64,000 nucleotides of DNA, from contig JASGIB010000001.1 of assembly GCA_047602125.1 (NCBI GenBank), positions 1,302,001 to 1,366,000 of the forward strand. The letters run 5' to 3'. The translations under genes and the position numbers were made by a program. The first letter of the stretch is position 1; each line of letters opens with the position of its first letter. The notes below the pieces were generated by a model that was given only the letters and a program-made list of their open reading frames with translations, had not been told where the DNA came from and did not search any database. Below are positions 35,479 to 44,566 of the stretch, piece after piece. The DNA is from Pseudoluteimonas sp047602125. Lineage in GTDB: Bacteria; Pseudomonadota; Gammaproteobacteria; Xanthomonadales; Xanthomonadaceae.

Positions 35479-37163
35479 AAACCCGCATCCTTGCGGCCAT
35501 CATCGCGGCCAGCCTCTTCGTTCCGGCCGCACAGGCCACCATCATCCCGGTCAACCAGGACGGCGCCGGCGTCGGCCTGAACGACCCGACCCCGCGCGCG
35601 CCCGAAGGCGGCAACCCCGGTACCACGGTCGGCCAGCAGCGCCAGATCGTGTACCAGTTCGCCGCCGACCTCTGGGGCTCGGTCCTCACCACCGACATCG
35701 ACGTCAAGGTCAGCGCCAGCTTCGCCGCGCTGAGCTGCAACGCGTCCAGCGCCACGCTGGGTTCGGCCGGCGCATGGTGGCTGGACTGGAACTTCCCGAA
35801 CGCCGAGTTCGCGGACACGATCTACCACGCCGCGCTGGCCAACCAGATCGCCGGCGAAAACCTCAACGCCGCGGAACCGGAATACGAGGATCCGGACAAC
35901 GTCGAGATCCACAGCCAGTTCAACGCCAACCTCGGCCAGTCGAACTGCCTCGCCGGCAGCGGCTGGTATTACGGCCTGGACGGCAATACGCCGGCGGGCC
36001 AGATCAGCTTCCTCGACGTGGTCCTGCACGAGATCGGCCATGGCCTCGGCTTCTCGGGCTTCGTCGGCTACAGCGACGGCGTGCTCGGCGAGCGCGTCGG
36101 CGTACCGGGCGCCGCCGACATCTACACCCATTACGCCTACGACAACGTCACCGGCGCGCGTTTCACCGACCCGGCCATGACCGATGCCTTGCGCACGGTT
36201 GCGTTGAAGACGCCCGGCCAGACCTCCTGGGACGGTGATGCAGGCAAGGCCCAGGCGCCGCTGGCGCTCGGACCGGTCGTCGCAATCCAGATCACAGGTT
36301 CCCTGACCGCGAACTACCCTGCGTTCGGTACGGCCTCGTTCGGACCTGCAGCGACGTCGACGAACTTCAACGGCAACCTCGTGATCGTCAACGACGGCGT
36401 CGGCGACGGCGCGGACGCCTGCGAACCGCTGCCGGCGGGCAGCCTGACCGGCAAGGTGGCCTTCATCAACCGCGGTGGCGCCACGTGCAGTTCCGCAACG
36501 CCCAGCATCGGTTTCGAAGGCAAGGCCAAGAACGCGCAGAACGCCGGCGCAATCGCGGTGATCATCGGCAACGTGGCCAGTTCCGGCACCCCGGGCACCG
36601 CGCCGGGCATGGCCGACGACCCCAACTTCACCGTCACCATCCCGACCCTGAGCCTGAACCTCAACGACGCCAATGCGATCCGCGCCCAAGCCACCGGAAT
36701 GCACGCCGGCTTCGGCACGGTCGCCGGTTCGCTGGCCGGCGCCGACAGCGGCAACCGCCCCTTGCTGTACACGCCGACCACGGTGGCGAACGGTTCGACC
36801 TTCTCGCACTACGACATTTCGCTCACGCCGAACGCGCTGATGGAACCGTTCATCAACGACGACCTGGCCGGCAACTTCCGCACCGACCTGACCTTGGCCG
36901 TGTTCCAGGACGAAGGCTGGGTGCTCAAGTCGGGGAATGCGAGGATCGGCCAAGCCGGCTGCGATACTTGGGTTCCGCTCTACACCAACCCGGGCCTGAT
37001 GGCGGGCGCCAACGTCATCGCCAACGATCGCCTCTGCAGCGCGAGCGGCTCGCTTTCCACCCGCGCCGCCTGCCTGAAGGCGGTAGCGGCGACACTGAAG
37101 GCACAGGGCCTGATCACCTCGACGCAGGAACGCAAGATCAATACCTGCGCCATGGTCCACTGA
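35475..37163 (+). CDS. Secreted metzincin-like metalloprotease with PA domain
   Basis: A 562-residue secreted protein with signal peptide MKTRILAAIIAASLFVPAAQA. The zinc site is VVLHEIGHGLGFSGFVG near residue 188 (HExxHGLGF, metzincin style). A protease-associated domain is inserted after it (GKVAFINRGGATC near 327, AKNAQNAGAIAVIIGN near 350). The C-terminal ~60 residues contain three cysteines (GCDTWVP, RLCSAS, AACLKA). It is probably an extracellular protease. It is coupled to the upstream small gene and followed by a strong terminator. Confidence 0.83.
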   Translation: MKTRILAAIIAASLFVPAAQATIIPVNQDGAGVGLNDPTPRAPEGGNPGTTVGQQRQIVYQFAADLWGSVLTTDIDVKVSASFAALSCNASSATLGSAGAWWLDWNFPNAEFADTIYHAALANQIAGENLNAAEPEYEDPDNVEIHSQFNANLGQSNCLAGSGWYYGLDGNTPAGQISFLDVVLHEIGHGLGFSGFVGYSDGVLGERVGVPGAADIYTHYAYDNVTGARFTDPAMTDALRTVALKTPGQTSWDGDAGKAQAPLALGPVVAIQITGSLTANYPAFGTASFGPAATSTNFNGNLVIVNDGVGDGADACEPLPAGSLTGKVAFINRGGATCSSATPSIGFEGKAKNAQNAGAIAVIIGNVASSGTPGTAPGMADDPNFTVTIPTLSLNLNDANAIRAQATGMHAGFGTVAGSLAGADSGNRPLLYTPTTVANGSTFSHYDISLTPNALMEPFINDDLAGNFRTDLTLAVFQDEGWVLKSGNARIGQAGCDTWVPLYTNPGLMAGANVIANDRLCSASGSLSTRAACLKAVAATLKAQGLITSTQERKINTCAMVH

Positions 37164-37186
37164 CGCTTCGTTTCACGCGGCAACCC

Positions 37187-37217
37187 GACCGGCGCCCTCG
37201 TGGCGCCGGTCTTTTTT
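37187..37217 (+). terminator. Intrinsic terminator after the PA-domain protease
   Basis: A perfect 10-base-pair GC-rich stem (GACCGGCGCC and its complement) with a CTCGT loop is followed by six T residues at 37212-37217. It lies 24 bases after the protease stop and 32 bases before hemB, so hemB needs its own promoter in a very short space or read-through. Confidence 0.92.
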
Positions 37218-37248
37218 GGCCCGGCCCGGCGCGGCGTAAAATGCCGGC

Positions 37249-38241
37249 ATGAGCTACCCCTCCTCGCGCCCGCGGCGGATGCGCCGCGACGGGTTCTCGC
37301 GCCGGCTGATGCGCGAGCATGTGCTGACCGCGAACGACCTGATCCTGCCGGTGTTCGTGCACGAGGAGAGCGGTCGCGCGCCGGTGCCTTCGATGCCGGG
37401 CGTGGAACGGCTGTCGATCGACGAACTGCTCAAGGTCGGCGAACGGGCGCTGGAACTCGGCGTGCCGGCGATCGACCTGTTCGGCGTGCCGGATCCCTCC
37501 GCGAAGACCGCCGACGGCCGCATCGCCTGGGACGAAGGCGGCATCGTCCCGCGCGCGATCCGCGCGCTGAAATCGCGTTTCCCCGAACTCGGGGTGATGA
37601 GCGACCAGGCGCTGGATCCGTACACGACGCACGGGCAGGACGGATTGATCGACGACACGGGTTACATCCTCAACGACGAAACCATCGAAGCGCTGGTGAA
37701 GCAGTCGCTGGCGCACGCCGCGGCCGGCGTCGACATCCTCTCGCCCAGCGACATGATGGACGGGCGCATCGGCGCGATCCGCGACGCGCTGGAAGCCAAC
37801 GGCTTCATCCACACGAAGATCATGGCCTACAGCGCCAAGTACGCCAGCGCCTTCTATGGCCCGTTCCGCAGCGCGGTGGGCAGCGCCGGCGCGCTCGGCA
37901 AGGGCGACAAGTACAGCTACCAGATGGATCCGGCGAATTCCGACGAGGCTTTGCACGAAGTCGGCCTCGATCTCGCCGAAGGCGCGGACATGGTGATGGT
38001 GAAGCCCGGCCTGCCCTATCTCGACGTGCTCCATCGCGTGAAACGGCGGTTCAAGCGCCCGACCTACGCCTACCAGGTCAGCGGCGAGTACGCGATGATC
38101 AAGGCCGCCGCGCAGAACGGATGGCTGGACGAACGCGCGGTGGCGATGGAAGCGCTGCTCGCGTTCAAGCGCGCCGGCGCCGATGGCGTACTCACCTACT
38201 TCGCACTGGACGCCGCGCATTGGCTGCGCGAAGCGCGCTGA
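37249..38241 (+). CDS. hemB: Porphobilinogen synthase (delta-aminolevulinate dehydratase)
   Basis: This 330-residue enzyme joins two 5-aminolevulinate molecules to porphobilinogen in haem synthesis. The two Schiff-base lysines are in IMAYSAKYASAFYGPF (about 201) and MVMVKPGLPYLD (about 254). The segment SDQALDPYTTHGQDG shows the Asp-type metal region of Mg-dependent proteobacterial HemB rather than the Cys-rich zinc form. Length and ends are normal. Confidence 0.97.
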   Translation: MSYPSSRPRRMRRDGFSRRLMREHVLTANDLILPVFVHEESGRAPVPSMPGVERLSIDELLKVGERALELGVPAIDLFGVPDPSAKTADGRIAWDEGGIVPRAIRALKSRFPELGVMSDQALDPYTTHGQDGLIDDTGYILNDETIEALVKQSLAHAAAGVDILSPSDMMDGRIGAIRDALEANGFIHTKIMAYSAKYASAFYGPFRSAVGSAGALGKGDKYSYQMDPANSDEALHEVGLDLAEGADMVMVKPGLPYLDVLHRVKRRFKRPTYAYQVSGEYAMIKAAAQNGWLDERAVAMEALLAFKRAGADGVLTYFALDAAHWLREAR

Positions 38242-38666
38242 TCCGCGTCGCGGCCACCGCCGACGCCGCGGAAATCGCGCGGCTGTCCGCGCAGCTGGGC
38301 TATCCCGCCGATATCGCCGTGTTCGCCGAACGGCTCGAACGCATGTCGCGCCTGCCGACGCATGCGGTGCTGGTGTGCGAAGGCGAGGGCGGCCACCTCG
38401 CCGGTTTCATCGGCATGGAACAGCGGTTGATGATCGAATCGGGCGACAAGGCCGAAGTCGTCGGGCTCGTCGTCGACGCGGATGCGCGCCGCAGCGGCGT
38501 CGGCCGCGGATTGATCGCCGCGGCGAAAGCCTGGACCCGCGCGCGCGGCCTCCGCGAACTGTTCCTGCGCTCGAACATCGTGCGGCCCGAAGCGCACGCG
38601 TTCTATCCCGCGCTCGGTTTCGAACGCAGCAAGACCCAGCATGTCTACCGCAAGGCGCTGGCGTGA
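38220..38666 (+). CDS. GNAT-family N-acetyltransferase
   Basis: A 148-residue protein with a GNAT core: VVGLVVDADARRSGVGRGLI is motif A with the acetyl-CoA-binding RxxGxG, and LFLRSNIVRPEAHAFYPALGF is motif B with the usual YxxxGF end. The substrate is unknown. No ATG or GTG is available before the domain, so the TTG at 38220, inside the end of hemB, is the likely start, giving a 22-base overlap and translational coupling. Confidence 0.78.
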   Translation: MAARSALIRVAATADAAEIARLSAQLGYPADIAVFAERLERMSRLPTHAVLVCEGEGGHLAGFIGMEQRLMIESGDKAEVVGLVVDADARRSGVGRGLIAAAKAWTRARGLRELFLRSNIVRPEAHAFYPALGFERSKTQHVYRKALA

Positions 38667-38716
38667 ACACCACGCGCCGGGAGTAGACTCGGCGCAACGA
38701 TGAACAGGGGTTCCGC

Positions 38717-39562
38717 ATGAGCAGGCATTACGCCGTGTTCGGCCATCCGGTGTCGCACTCGCTGTCGCCGCGCATCCATGCCGCATTCGGCAAGCAGGCC
38801 GGCATCGCGATCGAGTATTCCGCGATCGACGTCGAGCCCTCCGGTTTCGACGCCGCCCTGCAGGACTTCGCCGAACGCGGCGGCGCCGGCGCCAACGTCA
38901 CCCTGCCGTTGAAGGAAGCCGCATACGCGTTGTGCAGCGACAGCACCGAACGCGCGCGCCGTGCCGGTGCGGTCAACACGCTGATCCGCAACGGCGACGC
39001 CTGGCACGGCGACAACACCGACGGCCTCGGCCTGGTGCGCGACCTCACCGAACGCCACGGCCTCGACCTGCGTTCGCGCCGCACCCTGCTGCTCGGCGCC
39101 GGCGGCGCGGCGCACGGGGTCGCACCGGCCCTGCTCGACGCCGGGATCGGCGACCTGTTCATCGTGAACCGCACGCCCGCGCGCGCCGATGCGCTGGCCG
39201 ACCAGCTCGGCCAACCCGGCCGGGTGCACGCGCGCTACCTCGACGACCTGCGCAACCTCGGCGAATTCGACCTCGTGCTCAACGCCACCACCGCGGCCCG
39301 CGACGGCGGCACCTTTCCGGCTCTGCCGCGCAGCCTGCTCGGCCGGCGCAGCGCGGCGGTCAGCCTCAGCTACGCCGAAGCGGCGATTCCCTTCCTCGCC
39401 TGGGCGCGCGCGCACGGCGCGCACGAATCCATCGATGGTCTCGGCATGCTGGTGGAACAGGCGGCGGAAAGCTTCGCGCGCTGGCACGGCACGCGCCCGG
39501 ACACTGACCGCATCTATGGCGAACTGCGCGCGGAAAGCGCGCGGCTGGTGACCGCGGATTGA
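38717..39562 (+). CDS. aroE: Shikimate dehydrogenase
   Basis: This 281-residue NADPH-dependent enzyme reduces 3-dehydroshikimate to shikimate. Substrate-site motifs are GHPVSHSLSPRIH, NVTLPLKE (catalytic Lys) and DNTDGLGL (catalytic Asp). The cofactor motif is LLLGAGGAAHG with NRTPAR downstream, typical of the NADP-specific form. AGGGG precedes the ATG at 38717. It belongs to the pathway that makes chorismate, the XanB2 substrate, but its operon is separate from the pigment genes. Confidence 0.96.
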   Translation: MSRHYAVFGHPVSHSLSPRIHAAFGKQAGIAIEYSAIDVEPSGFDAALQDFAERGGAGANVTLPLKEAAYALCSDSTERARRAGAVNTLIRNGDAWHGDNTDGLGLVRDLTERHGLDLRSRRTLLLGAGGAAHGVAPALLDAGIGDLFIVNRTPARADALADQLGQPGRVHARYLDDLRNLGEFDLVLNATTAARDGGTFPALPRSLLGRRSAAVSLSYAEAAIPFLAWARAHGAHESIDGLGMLVEQAAESFARWHGTRPDTDRIYGELRAESARLVTAD

Positions 39563-39590
39563 GGCCGAGCGATCGCGGCCGATGCCACGC

Positions 39591-40149
39591 CTACAAAGGC
39601 GCGGCGGCGAGGTATTCGTCCTTCAAGCGCACATAATGCTTGGCGCTGTAGTACAGCGCATCGATTTCGGCATCGCTGAGCATCCGCGCCTTCTTCGCCG
39701 GATTGCCGAGCCACAGCTCGCCTTCGCCGACGATCTTGCCCGGCGCGACCAATGCACCGGCGCCGATGAAGGCGTGCTTCTTCACTACCGCACCATCGAG
39801 CACGATCGCGCCCATGCCGATGAGCACCGCGTCCTCGATGGTGCAGGCGTGGATGATCGCCTTGTGGCCGATGGTCACGTCGCTGCCGATGCGGGTGGCG
39901 AAACCTCCGAGCTTGGCGTGCGGGCCGTCGTGGCTGACATGCACCACGCTGCCGTCCTGGATGTTGCTGCGGTCGCCGATGCGGATGAAGTTGACGTCGC
40001 CGCGGATCACGGTGAACGGCCAGATCGAGAACGTCCTCACCGAGCACCACGTCGCCGATCACGCGCGCGGATTCGTCGACCCACGCGCGCTCGCCGAGGG
40101 TGGGAAAGCGGTCGCGGTAGGGGCGCAGAACGGACGTTTTCGCGGTCAT
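39591..40149 (-). pseudogene. Gamma-carbonic anhydrase-like (YrdA) gene with a one-base frameshift
   Basis: The first ~37 codons from the ATG at 40149 (MTAKTSVLRPYRDRFPTL and on to VIGDVVLGEDV) and the remainder (SIWPFTVIRGDVNFIRIG to LKDEYLAAAPL) are two halves of one left-handed beta-helix hexapeptide protein, but they lie in different frames. One extra base near 40029-40033 breaks the join between GEDV and SIWPF. The zinc ligands (VVHVSHDG and IGHKAIIHAC) are intact in the second half. It is either a real frameshift that inactivates the gene or a sequencing error. Confidence 0.85.
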
Positions 40150-40198
40150 GGCCCATTCTAGAGCCAAGCCCCGGAATCGCGGGACTACACTCCGGCGC

Positions 40199-41611
40199 AT
40201 GGACATGAACGCCGACACCCCGACCACCGAATTGCGACCGACCCTCGAGCGCCTGCGCGCGGCCTGGCAGGCGCGCAAGCCCGATGCCGCGCAACGCCGC
40301 GACGACCTGCAGCGGCTGCGCGAAGCGTTGAAGCGCCGCTTGGACGAAATGGCCGCGGCGATCTCCGCCGATTTCGGCCAGCGCGCGAAGGCCGAAAGCC
40401 TGATCGCCGACGGCATGACCGTGCTCAACGAGATCGACCACCTGCGCAAGCACCTGCGCGGCTGGATGAAACCCAGGCGCGTGGGCGTCGGCTGGCGCTT
40501 CCTGCCGGCGCGCGCGGAAATCCGTTCGGAACCGGTCGGTGTGGTCGGCGTGATCGCACCGTGGAACTATCCGGTGAACCTCGCGCTGGTGCCGCTCGCG
40601 ACCGCGATCGCCGCCGGCAACCACGTCTACCTGAAGCCATCGGAACACACGCCGCGCAGCGCCGCGTTCCTGCGCGACCTGCTCGCCGAGGTGTTCCCCG
40701 CCGATCGCGTCACGGTCGCCACCGGCGGCGCGGAGGTCGGCGCCGTGTTCGCCGCATTGCCGTTCGACCACCTCGTGTTCACCGGCTCCACCGCGGTCGG
40801 GCGCAAGGTGATGGCCGCGGCGGCGCAGAACCTCACTCCGGTCACGCTGGAACTGGGCGGCAAGTCGCCGGCGATCGTCGCCGACGACTATCCGGTCGAA
40901 CAGGCGGCGGCGCGGCTCGCCACCGGCAAGTGGTTCAACGGCGGCCAGACCTGCATCGCGCCCGACTACGTGCTGGTGCCGGAATCGAAACGCGATGCGC
41001 TGGTCGCGGCGTTGCGCAAGGAAGTGAAGGCGCGCTACGGCGCGGCGTTCGACAACACCGGCGACTACACCCGCATCGTCAACGACGGCCAGTACGCACG
41101 CTTGCAGGGTTATCTCGACGACGCGCGTTCGCGCGGGCTAGAAGTCGTCGTGCTTGCCGGCGCTGCCGATGCCGCGCAACGCCTGCTGCCGCCGACCGTG
41201 GTGCTCGATCCGGGCGACGATGCGACGGTGATGCAGGAGGAAATCTTCGGCCCGGTGTTCCCGATCAAGGGCTATCGCACGCTCGACGAAGCCATCGCCT
41301 ACGTCAACGCGCGCGACCGACCGCTGGCGCTGTATCCCTTCAGCCACGACAAGGCGGCGGTCGAGAAGATCCTGCACGAAACCCTGTCCGGCGGCGTTTC
41401 GGTCAACGACACCCTGTTCCATTTCGCCATCACCACCCTGCCGTTCGGCGGCATCGGCGCCAGCGGCATGGGCGCCTACCACGGCCGCGCCGGCTTCGAC
41501 GCGATGAGCAAGCAATTGCCGGTGCTGTGGCAGGCGCGGCGCACCGGCGGCGATCTGCTGAGGCCGCCGTATGCGAAGGCGAAGTGGTTGATCGATCTCA
41601 TCGTCAGATGA
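40199..41611 (+). CDS. Coniferyl-aldehyde dehydrogenase-like aldehyde dehydrogenase
   Basis: A 470-residue NAD(P)-dependent aldehyde dehydrogenase. VIAPWNYPVNLALVP forms the cofactor site, LELGGKSPAIV carries the general base Glu (about 224), FNGGQTCIAPDYVLV the nucleophilic Cys (about 258), and EEIFGPVFPIKGY the conserved C-terminal motif. The short (~470) class 3-like form with DYVLV after the cysteine matches coniferyl-aldehyde dehydrogenases, which oxidise aromatic and fatty aldehydes. It is divergent from the carbonic anhydrase gene with only 49 bases between. Confidence 0.85.
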   Translation: MDMNADTPTTELRPTLERLRAAWQARKPDAAQRRDDLQRLREALKRRLDEMAAAISADFGQRAKAESLIADGMTVLNEIDHLRKHLRGWMKPRRVGVGWRFLPARAEIRSEPVGVVGVIAPWNYPVNLALVPLATAIAAGNHVYLKPSEHTPRSAAFLRDLLAEVFPADRVTVATGGAEVGAVFAALPFDHLVFTGSTAVGRKVMAAAAQNLTPVTLELGGKSPAIVADDYPVEQAAARLATGKWFNGGQTCIAPDYVLVPESKRDALVAALRKEVKARYGAAFDNTGDYTRIVNDGQYARLQGYLDDARSRGLEVVVLAGAADAAQRLLPPTVVLDPGDDATVMQEEIFGPVFPIKGYRTLDEAIAYVNARDRPLALYPFSHDKAAVEKILHETLSGGVSVNDTLFHFAITTLPFGGIGASGMGAYHGRAGFDAMSKQLPVLWQARRTGGDLLRPPYAKAKWLIDLIVR

Positions 41612-41621
41612 CTGCAGCCTG

Positions 41622-41957
41622 ATGAATCGCTGGGCATTGATTGGTGCAGTGGTATGTGGCGGATTGTTCGCGCTGTCTGCATACCTGCGTCTTGAAATCC
41701 TCGACTCTCGCGGAATCCGTGCATTACTCGTGTTTTTTCTATTCGGTGCGTATTGCGGCATCGTCATCGTCGGCACTTCGGACAAGAAGCATTCCCTCTC
41801 CTTATTCGCGCAAACATTTCTTGGCGTACTTGCGGCCATCGCCATTGCCGCAATTTGTAAAGCCGGCATGGAGGGCTTTGAGGTTGCCGCGTTGATAGGC
41901 CTGATCCTTGGATTCACTGCTGACAAATGGATCAGATTCACCCAATTTCTTCCATGA
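41622..41957 (+). CDS. Small four-helix membrane protein, unknown
   Basis: A 111-residue protein with four hydrophobic segments (LIGAVVCGGLFALSAYL, ALLVFFLFGAYCGIVIVG, FLGVLAAIAIAAI and VAALIGLILGFTA). No family is recognised. Its base composition is noticeably poorer in G and C than both neighbours, suggesting a recent arrival. It starts ten bases after the aldehyde dehydrogenase stop, so it may ride on that transcript. Confidence 0.55.
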   Translation: MNRWALIGAVVCGGLFALSAYLRLEILDSRGIRALLVFFLFGAYCGIVIVGTSDKKHSLSLFAQTFLGVLAAIAIAAICKAGMEGFEVAALIGLILGFTADKWIRFTQFLP

Positions 41958-41996
41958 TCAGCCCCGTGGTCGCCGGCCAACGTTAAGATCACGTCC

Positions 41997-42767
41997 ATGA
42001 AAATCGCCAGCTGGAACGTCAACTCACTCAACGTGCGGCTGCCGCAGCTGCAGCAGTGGCTGGGCGAATTCGCGCCGGATGTGGTCGGGTTGCAGGAAAC
42101 CAAGCTCGAAGACCATCGCTTCCCCGACGACGCGCTGGCCGCGCTCGGCTACCGCAGCGTGTTCCACGGGCAGAAGACCTACAACGGCGTCGCCATCCTC
42201 GCCCGCGAGCGAGCGCTGGAGGATGTGCAGGTCGCGATTCCCGGCTTCGACGACGCGCAGGCGCGCGCCATCGCCGCGACCGTGGGCGATACGCGGATCG
42301 TGAACCTGTACGTGGTGAACGGGCAGGACGTCGGCACCGAAAAGTACGCCTACAAGCTGCGCTGGCTGGAGGCCGTGCACGGCTGGCTCGCCGATGAACT
42401 GCGCAAGCACCGGAAACTGGTGGTGCTCGGCGACTTCAACATCGCGCCCGACGACCGCGACGTGTACGACCCGGCGCTGTGGAACGACGGGCACATCCTC
42501 ACTTCCACCGCCGAACGCGAGGCGCTCAAGCGCCTGCTCGCGCTGGGCCTGCACGACGGCTTCCGCCTGCACAACGAGGAAGGCGGGATCTTCAGCTGGT
42601 GGGATTACCGGCAGGCGGCGTTCCGCCGCAACCTCGGCCTGCGCATCGACCTGACGCTCGTCTCCGACGCGCTACGCGATGCGACCACCGCTGCCGGCAT
42701 CGATCGCACGCCGCGCACCTGGGAACGCGCCAGCGACCACACCCCGGTGTTCGTCGAAATCGATTGA
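41997..42767 (+). CDS. xthA: Exodeoxyribonuclease III
   Basis: A 256-residue Mg-dependent AP endonuclease/3' exonuclease of base-excision repair. Visible active-site blocks are MKIASWNVNSLNVRLP, the metal ligand Glu in VGLQETKLED, LVVLGDFNIAPDDRDVYDP, and the C-terminal LRIDLTLVSD and ASDHTPVFVEID with the catalytic Asp and His. Length and ends match XthA. Confidence 0.95.
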   Translation: MKIASWNVNSLNVRLPQLQQWLGEFAPDVVGLQETKLEDHRFPDDALAALGYRSVFHGQKTYNGVAILARERALEDVQVAIPGFDDAQARAIAATVGDTRIVNLYVVNGQDVGTEKYAYKLRWLEAVHGWLADELRKHRKLVVLGDFNIAPDDRDVYDPALWNDGHILTSTAEREALKRLLALGLHDGFRLHNEEGGIFSWWDYRQAAFRRNLGLRIDLTLVSDALRDATTAAGIDRTPRTWERASDHTPVFVEID

Positions 42768-42828
42768 GCGCAAAAAACGAAGGCCCGGCGAACCGAGCCT
42801 CCGCATCCCCGTCGATCTTGCGTGGCGC

Positions 42829-43077
42829 TTAGCGCACGCGCCCGCGACGGAACAGGTTGACGATCGCGAGCAGGATGACGGCGCCGATCAGCGCTGACAC
42901 ATACCCCATGATGCCGGTGCCGCCGATCAGCGGAGCGATCAGCCAGCCGCCGATGAACGAACCGACGATGCCGACCACGATGTTGAGCAGGATGCCCTGC
43001 TGCGCATCGGTCTTCATGATCAGGCTGGCGAGCCAGCCGATGATGCCGCCGATGACCAACCAGATGATGATGCCCAT
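42829..43077 (-). CDS. GlsB/YeaQ/YmgE-type stress-response membrane protein
   Basis: An 82-residue, very hydrophobic protein beginning MGIIIWLVIGGIIGWLAS, with IVVGIVGSFIGGWL in the middle and VSALIGAVILLAIVNLF at the end. This Gly-rich three-helix pattern is the transglycosylase-associated/GlsB family induced by envelope or general stress. The ATG at 43077 follows GAGGAG. It converges with xthA. Confidence 0.88.
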   Translation of the reverse strand: MGIIIWLVIGGIIGWLASLIMKTDAQQGILLNIVVGIVGSFIGGWLIAPLIGGTGIMGYVSALIGAVILLAIVNLFRRGRVR

Positions 43078-43180
43078 GCGACGAACTCCTCTGTTCCTGG
43101 AAAGGGTGACTCGTTCGCTCCCCGGCACGGGGGCGCAGGCCACTATGCCCGCGCGGGCGTGACGGCCGCGTCGCGGCCGT

Positions 43181-44524
43181 TCAGTTGCTGCAACGCCGCA
43201 ACAATTCCAGCAACTGCGCACGCGGCAGCTTGCCGGTTTCGTTGCGCGGCAATGCCGCGACCTTGCGCAGCGGCCGCGGCAGGAACGCGGGATCCACGCC
43301 CGCGCGCAGGGCCTCGAGGATCTCGGCTTCGCCGAGCGTGGGCGCCACCGCCAGCGCCGCCAGCCGCGCGATGCCGCCGGGCGCCGCGTCGAGCTGGAAC
43401 ACGCAACCATCCACCACGCCGGGGACTTCCAGCAGGCGCCGGGTGAGGTCGCCGAGCGATGCGCGCTTGCCGGCGATTTCCAGCAGGTCGGCCTGGCGTC
43501 CGCGCAGTTCGAAGCGCCCTTCGCCGTCGAGCTCGACCCGGTCGGCCAGCCGCACCGGCGCCGGCAGGTGCGCGGCGTGCACTTCGGTCGCATCCTCGAA
43601 CGCGACGACGCGCACGCCCGGCAGCGGCGTCCATGCCGATTCGCGCGCGGTGCGGCGGCGCGCGATCACGCAGGTTTCGGTGGAACCGAACAGTTCGCGC
43701 ACCTCGCAGGCGAAGCGCGATTCCGCCTCCATCGCCAGTTCGGCCGGCAATGGCGCGGTGGCGGAGACGATGCCGGCGAGCGGCGGCAACGCAACGCCGG
43801 AATTCACCAGCGCGCGCAGGTGCACCGGCGTGGTGACGAGCAATCGCGTATGCGATGCATCGGCCAGCGCAGCCGCGACATCCGCCGGGAAGAACGGCCG
43901 CGCCTCGTGCACTGCCGCGCCGCCGAGCAGCGGCAACAGCACCGAGAGTTCCATTCCGTACATGTGCTGCGGCGGCACCGTGGCGACGACCTGCGCCTGC
44001 GCGTCGGCCGGCCACAGGTCGCGCAGCGCGGCGAGGTTCTGCGCGGTGCTGGTCGCGAACGCGCCCCATGTCTTGGAATTGGCCTGCGGCACGCCGGTGC
44101 TGCCGGAAGTGAAGCCGACCGCGGCCAGCGCGTGCATCGCGACCTCGGGAATCGCATCGGCCGGCGTCGGTGCATCCGCGATCACCGCGGCGACCGCGGC
44201 ATCGTCGAACACCTGGTTCGAAGGATGGCGGCGCTGCACGTCGGCCACGACTTCCGGCGCGCGCGAAGCCGGCAGCAGGGTCGGCTTGCCGCGCAGCGCG
44301 GCGGCGCAGAAACCGGTGAGGAAGCGGTGCCGGTCCTCGCACAGGTTCACCACGCATTCGCTCGCATCCAGCCGCGCGGCCAGCGCCCGCGCCTCGCCGA
44401 GGAAGGCGGAAAGCGAGGTTTCGCCGCGCGGACCGAAGGCCAGCGTCCGCGCCAGTGGCCCCACCGCGATCGGCATCAACGCGGGTTCGGATTCGGGCAG
44501 CGGGAATGCAGCGGACATCGGCAA
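43181..44524 (-). CDS. xanA2: Hydroxybenzoate-ACP ligase, AMP-forming (XanA2/ApeH-like)
   Basis: A 447-residue adenylate-forming enzyme that should activate hydroxybenzoate and load it on the pigment ACP. Motifs are VGFTSGSTGVPQ (P-loop, about 138), VRELFGSTETCV (A5), FELRGRQADLLEIAGKR (A8) and PRNETGKLPRAQLL (catalytic Lys near the C-terminus). It is shorter than typical acyl-CoA ligases, as in aryl-polyene ApeH enzymes. The start is the ATG at 44524 or 44518. It is divergent from the phosphopantetheinyl transferase, and both are ~8 kb from xanB2. Confidence 0.8.
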   Translation of the reverse strand: MPMSAAFPLPESEPALMPIAVGPLARTLAFGPRGETSLSAFLGEARALAARLDASECVVNLCEDRHRFLTGFCAAALRGKPTLLPASRAPEVVADVQRRHPSNQVFDDAAVAAVIADAPTPADAIPEVAMHALAAVGFTSGSTGVPQANSKTWGAFATSTAQNLAALRDLWPADAQAQVVATVPPQHMYGMELSVLLPLLGGAAVHEARPFFPADVAAALADASHTRLLVTTPVHLRALVNSGVALPPLAGIVSATAPLPAELAMEAESRFACEVRELFGSTETCVIARRRTARESAWTPLPGVRVVAFEDATEVHAAHLPAPVRLADRVELDGEGRFELRGRQADLLEIAGKRASLGDLTRRLLEVPGVVDGCVFQLDAAPGGIARLAALAVAPTLGEAEILEALRAGVDPAFLPRPLRKVAALPRNETGKLPRAQLLELLRRCSN

Positions 44525-44566
44525 ACGCGTGGCTTCGGGCTGCCGCTAGCTTACGCTGGCGCCGAC

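Noticed and set aside
41622..41957. Small four-helix membrane protein as a toxin, holin or immunity protein
   Set aside because: Only size, hydrophobicity and lower GC support it; no partner gene or family match.
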